Assembly: GCA_963974215.1 (NCBI GenBank)
Contig: CAXBBL010000007.1
Span: 213,761 to 277,760, forward strand
Length of the DNA stretch: 64,000 nucleotides
Source of the DNA: Croceimicrobium sp963974215
GTDB taxonomy: Bacteria > Bacteroidota > Bacteroidia > Flavobacteriales > Schleiferiaceae
Reading direction: 5' to 3'
A program made the translations under genes and the position numbers. The notes under the pieces were generated by a model. It was not told where the DNA came from, did not search any database, and was given only the letters and a program-made list of their open reading frames with translations. Shown here piece by piece: positions 62,396 to 64,000 of this stretch (within the stretch, counting starts at the first letter, position 1; each line of letters starts with the position of its first letter).

Positions 62396-63655
62396 TTACT
62401 CATCGTCTTCTTCACCTCCGCCTAATTCCAAAGCTTGCACGGTTTGAATCGCATTACCTGCAATTCCTTTAATCGAACCATACATGTCTATGGTATTGCT
62501 CACCACTTTGTCAATTTGCTTATCGCGTTGTTTCCAAATGCGCTGCATACTGCGTTTCTCGCTTTCCAAATCAGCCTTCATCGTTGTAAAGCCCTCCACT
62601 ATCGCATCAATCTGCATCCGGAAGGTATTGCTCGTTAAGAAATCATAAAGCATATTCATCTTATCGCCTTTATTCTCTTGCGAACTAATGGCTAAACTCA
62701 GCTGAATCACAGATTCCCGTAAAACCGCACAAAGACCTTTAAACTCTTGGTAATTACAAATCCAAACGCCATCTACTATACCCATTCGGTCCATATTACT
62801 GGGCATGGCCTCAGTCACCAAAACCCCTACATCCGCTCCTTTATCGCGCATGTCAGCCTTAAATTTTTCGATCCAACTACTTTGAAAATCCTTGGTGCGC
62901 TTACTTTCGTAATAAATTTTACCACAATTCTGGCGGTTGCGCGTATTCACGATTTGCAAACAATCTGCCCCACGGGCGCCTTTTTTTATCTCACCTATAC
63001 TATCCAGTGGAAACTGGCTGGCTAGCCATTCTTCGATCGCCAATTCTTGTACCTCGCCTTGCATTTGCATCGAGCCCTGCTCCTGCTTGCGTTTCATCTC
63101 TTCGGTAAGCTTCTTCTGATCCTCCAACTGCTTTTGCAACTCTTTAAACTTTAGCTCATTACGATCTTCCTCTGCCTTGCGAATCTTATTCTTTTCTGCT
63201 AAAAGCATTTCATTCAACTTCTTCTGCGCTTCGGCCTCTACCGCTTCCTTAACTTCCGAATTTTCTCGTTTTAAGCGTTCAATTTCGGCTTTGCTCTTAT
63301 TTAATTCTTTTACTTGGGCACTTTTCTCATTTAACTCTTTTTGCAAGGCCTCTAGTGTTTCACCCTGTTCTTCCAATAGCTGTTTTTTAAGCTTCTCCTC
63401 AATTTTACTGCGCTCCTGCTTTAATTGTTTTTTTACCGCCTCTTCTTCTCGCTCCTTTTGCTGTTTGCGTTCCTCCTCAAAAGCTTCCCTAGCTTGGGCT
63501 AGACTCTTCTCTTGCTGCTCGTATTTTTGACGTTCATCCGCCATTTGCGATTGATATTTCTTTTTAATCTCATCCTCTAATTGATGCGATAATACATCTT
63601 GCACATCTATAGCAGTGCCACAATTAGGGCAATTAATTTGGTTAGCGCTATTCAT
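62396..63655 (-). CDS. DUF2130 protein with zinc ribbon and coiled coil
   Basis: The 419-residue protein starts with CPNCGTAIDVQ (Cys9, Cys12), has a long Glu/Lys/Gln-rich coiled coil (about 25-200) and a C-terminal DUF2130 domain (about 210-400) with EEWLASQFPLDSIGEIKKG, GKIYYESKRTKDF and DVGVLVTEAM. The Glu and Lys in YYESKRT, with the upstream Asp, look like a PD-(D/E)XK-like nuclease core, which I recall for this family but cannot confirm. It ends in Asp/Glu. It is convergent with the cyclase gene, 8 bp away. Confidence 0.9.
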   Translation of the reverse strand: MNSANQINCPNCGTAIDVQDVLSHQLEDEIKKKYQSQMADERQKYEQQEKSLAQAREAFEEERKQQKEREEEAVKKQLKQERSKIEEKLKKQLLEEQGETLEALQKELNEKSAQVKELNKSKAEIERLKRENSEVKEAVEAEAQKKLNEMLLAEKNKIRKAEEDRNELKFKELQKQLEDQKKLTEEMKRKQEQGSMQMQGEVQELAIEEWLASQFPLDSIGEIKKGARGADCLQIVNTRNRQNCGKIYYESKRTKDFQSSWIEKFKADMRDKGADVGVLVTEAMPSNMDRMGIVDGVWICNYQEFKGLCAVLRESVIQLSLAISSQENKGDKMNMLYDFLTSNTFRMQIDAIVEGFTTMKADLESEKRSMQRIWKQRDKQIDKVVSNTIDMYGSIKGIAGNAIQTVQALELGGGEEDDE

Positions 63656-63763
63656 ATAGAGTATATTTTATTATTTTGAAAAGTAATTTTATTTCAAAAT
63701 CAGTTTTTGATTTGGTGAACAAATTTAAAGGATAGATTAAGAGAATGACATTATTGATTACTT

Positions 63764-63859
63764 TTTTTTGGGCCTTCCCCTTTGGGTCGCGCTTTACGCT
63801 GCAAGTCCGCGCTCGTGCCTCGCTGTGGGCTTTCCGCTGCAATCGCTAAGGCGGGGCTT
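63764..63859. repeat. Repeat B, copy 3
   Basis: About 96 bp with the same outer parts as the other two; the inner hairpin AAGTCC pairs with GGGCTT through one G-U pair. It lies in the gap right of the DUF2130 gene start. Confidence 0.8.
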
Positions 63860-63886
63860 TCGGTAAAACACCCATCTGTATTTTCT

Positions 63887-64000
63887 AACCTGAGTTCGAC
63901 CTAAAATTATAGCCTCAGATTTTCAATAAAAGGAAAAGACTAGTCTGGATCGTGCAGCTGTAGCGGGCTACAGCAAATGAGCTAGATGCAGGATTTTCGC
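63887..64000. repeat. Repeat A, copy 3 (cut by the window edge)
   Basis: Starts AACCTGAGTTCG and follows the 2555 copy closely to the window end, including the internal segment missing from the 16960 copy. The remaining part lies beyond 64000. Confidence 0.85.

Noticed and set aside
63177..63530. 117-codon open frame opposite the DUF2130 gene
   Set aside because: Reverse reading of the Glu/Lys-rich coiled coil gives a Ser/Phe/Cys-rich pseudo-protein.

Overview
The window comes from a bacterium of the phylum Bacteroidota, most likely a flavobacterial lineage. The gene families are typical of that group: DUF4294, DUF3667, DUF2147, DUF6266, GDCCVxC and HYC_CC_PP proteins, a CrtA-type carotenoid oxygenase, a long CusA variant, a TonB receptor with a carboxypeptidase-like N-domain, and promoters of the TAnnTTTG type. 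There is no rRNA, no tRNA that I can recognise and no CRISPR array.

Left chromosomal part (1-22300). Mostly housekeeping and conserved genes: prmC (cut by the window edge), sucD, a carotenoid monooxygenase homologue, several small secreted or unknown proteins, rhlE, a Bcr/CflA-type exporter, a PhzF isomerase, an AlbA_2 protein, a thioesterase overlapping tex, DUF3667, DUF4294 overlapping accC, a multi-PAS sensor that stops before an ATPase domain, and mnmE. Two host-type dispersed repeats occur: repeat A has terminal inverted repeats, and repeat B is GC-rich with a hairpin. Both also occur right of the island and I found neither inside it.

Integrated island (about 22342-56654, 34 kb). It lies just downstream of mnmE and is flanked by a 13-bp direct repeat (GTTACTGATTTGT), which I take as attL/attR. 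Its left module holds a zinc-ribbon/HTH protein, a tyrosine integrase, two large unknown proteins, two excisionase-like HTH proteins, a BT4734/VirE-N protein and a DUF3987 protein. No relaxase or type IV secretion genes are present. Next comes a defence block: an XRE-ImmA/PIN toxin-antitoxin pair, then a long prokaryotic Argonaute whose PIWI catalytic residues look degenerate, a DUF4238 protein and an SF2 helicase, closely spaced on one strand. This is the most interesting system in the window. The rest is metal cargo: an AraC/HMA regulator, HYC_CC_PP protein, CusA, a TolC-like channel, an APC permease, CopB, CusB and a DUF3347 lipoprotein (copper/silver); a Fur-type regulator, TonB receptor, ICMT-like methyltransferase and CDF-like transporter; and ArsR, MerTP and GDCCVxC (mercury or related thiophilic metals, without merA). 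Short copies of the Argonaute 3' end sit exactly in front of two metal-regulator start codons, which points to module swapping at this junction. The island ends with DUF6943-like and DUF6266 genes and a strong terminator.

Right chromosomal part (56655-64000). Repeats A and B, nhaA, two unknown genes, a TPR-adenylate cyclase, and a convergent DUF2130 gene.

All function calls are from reading translated sequence and recalling families; no database search was run.
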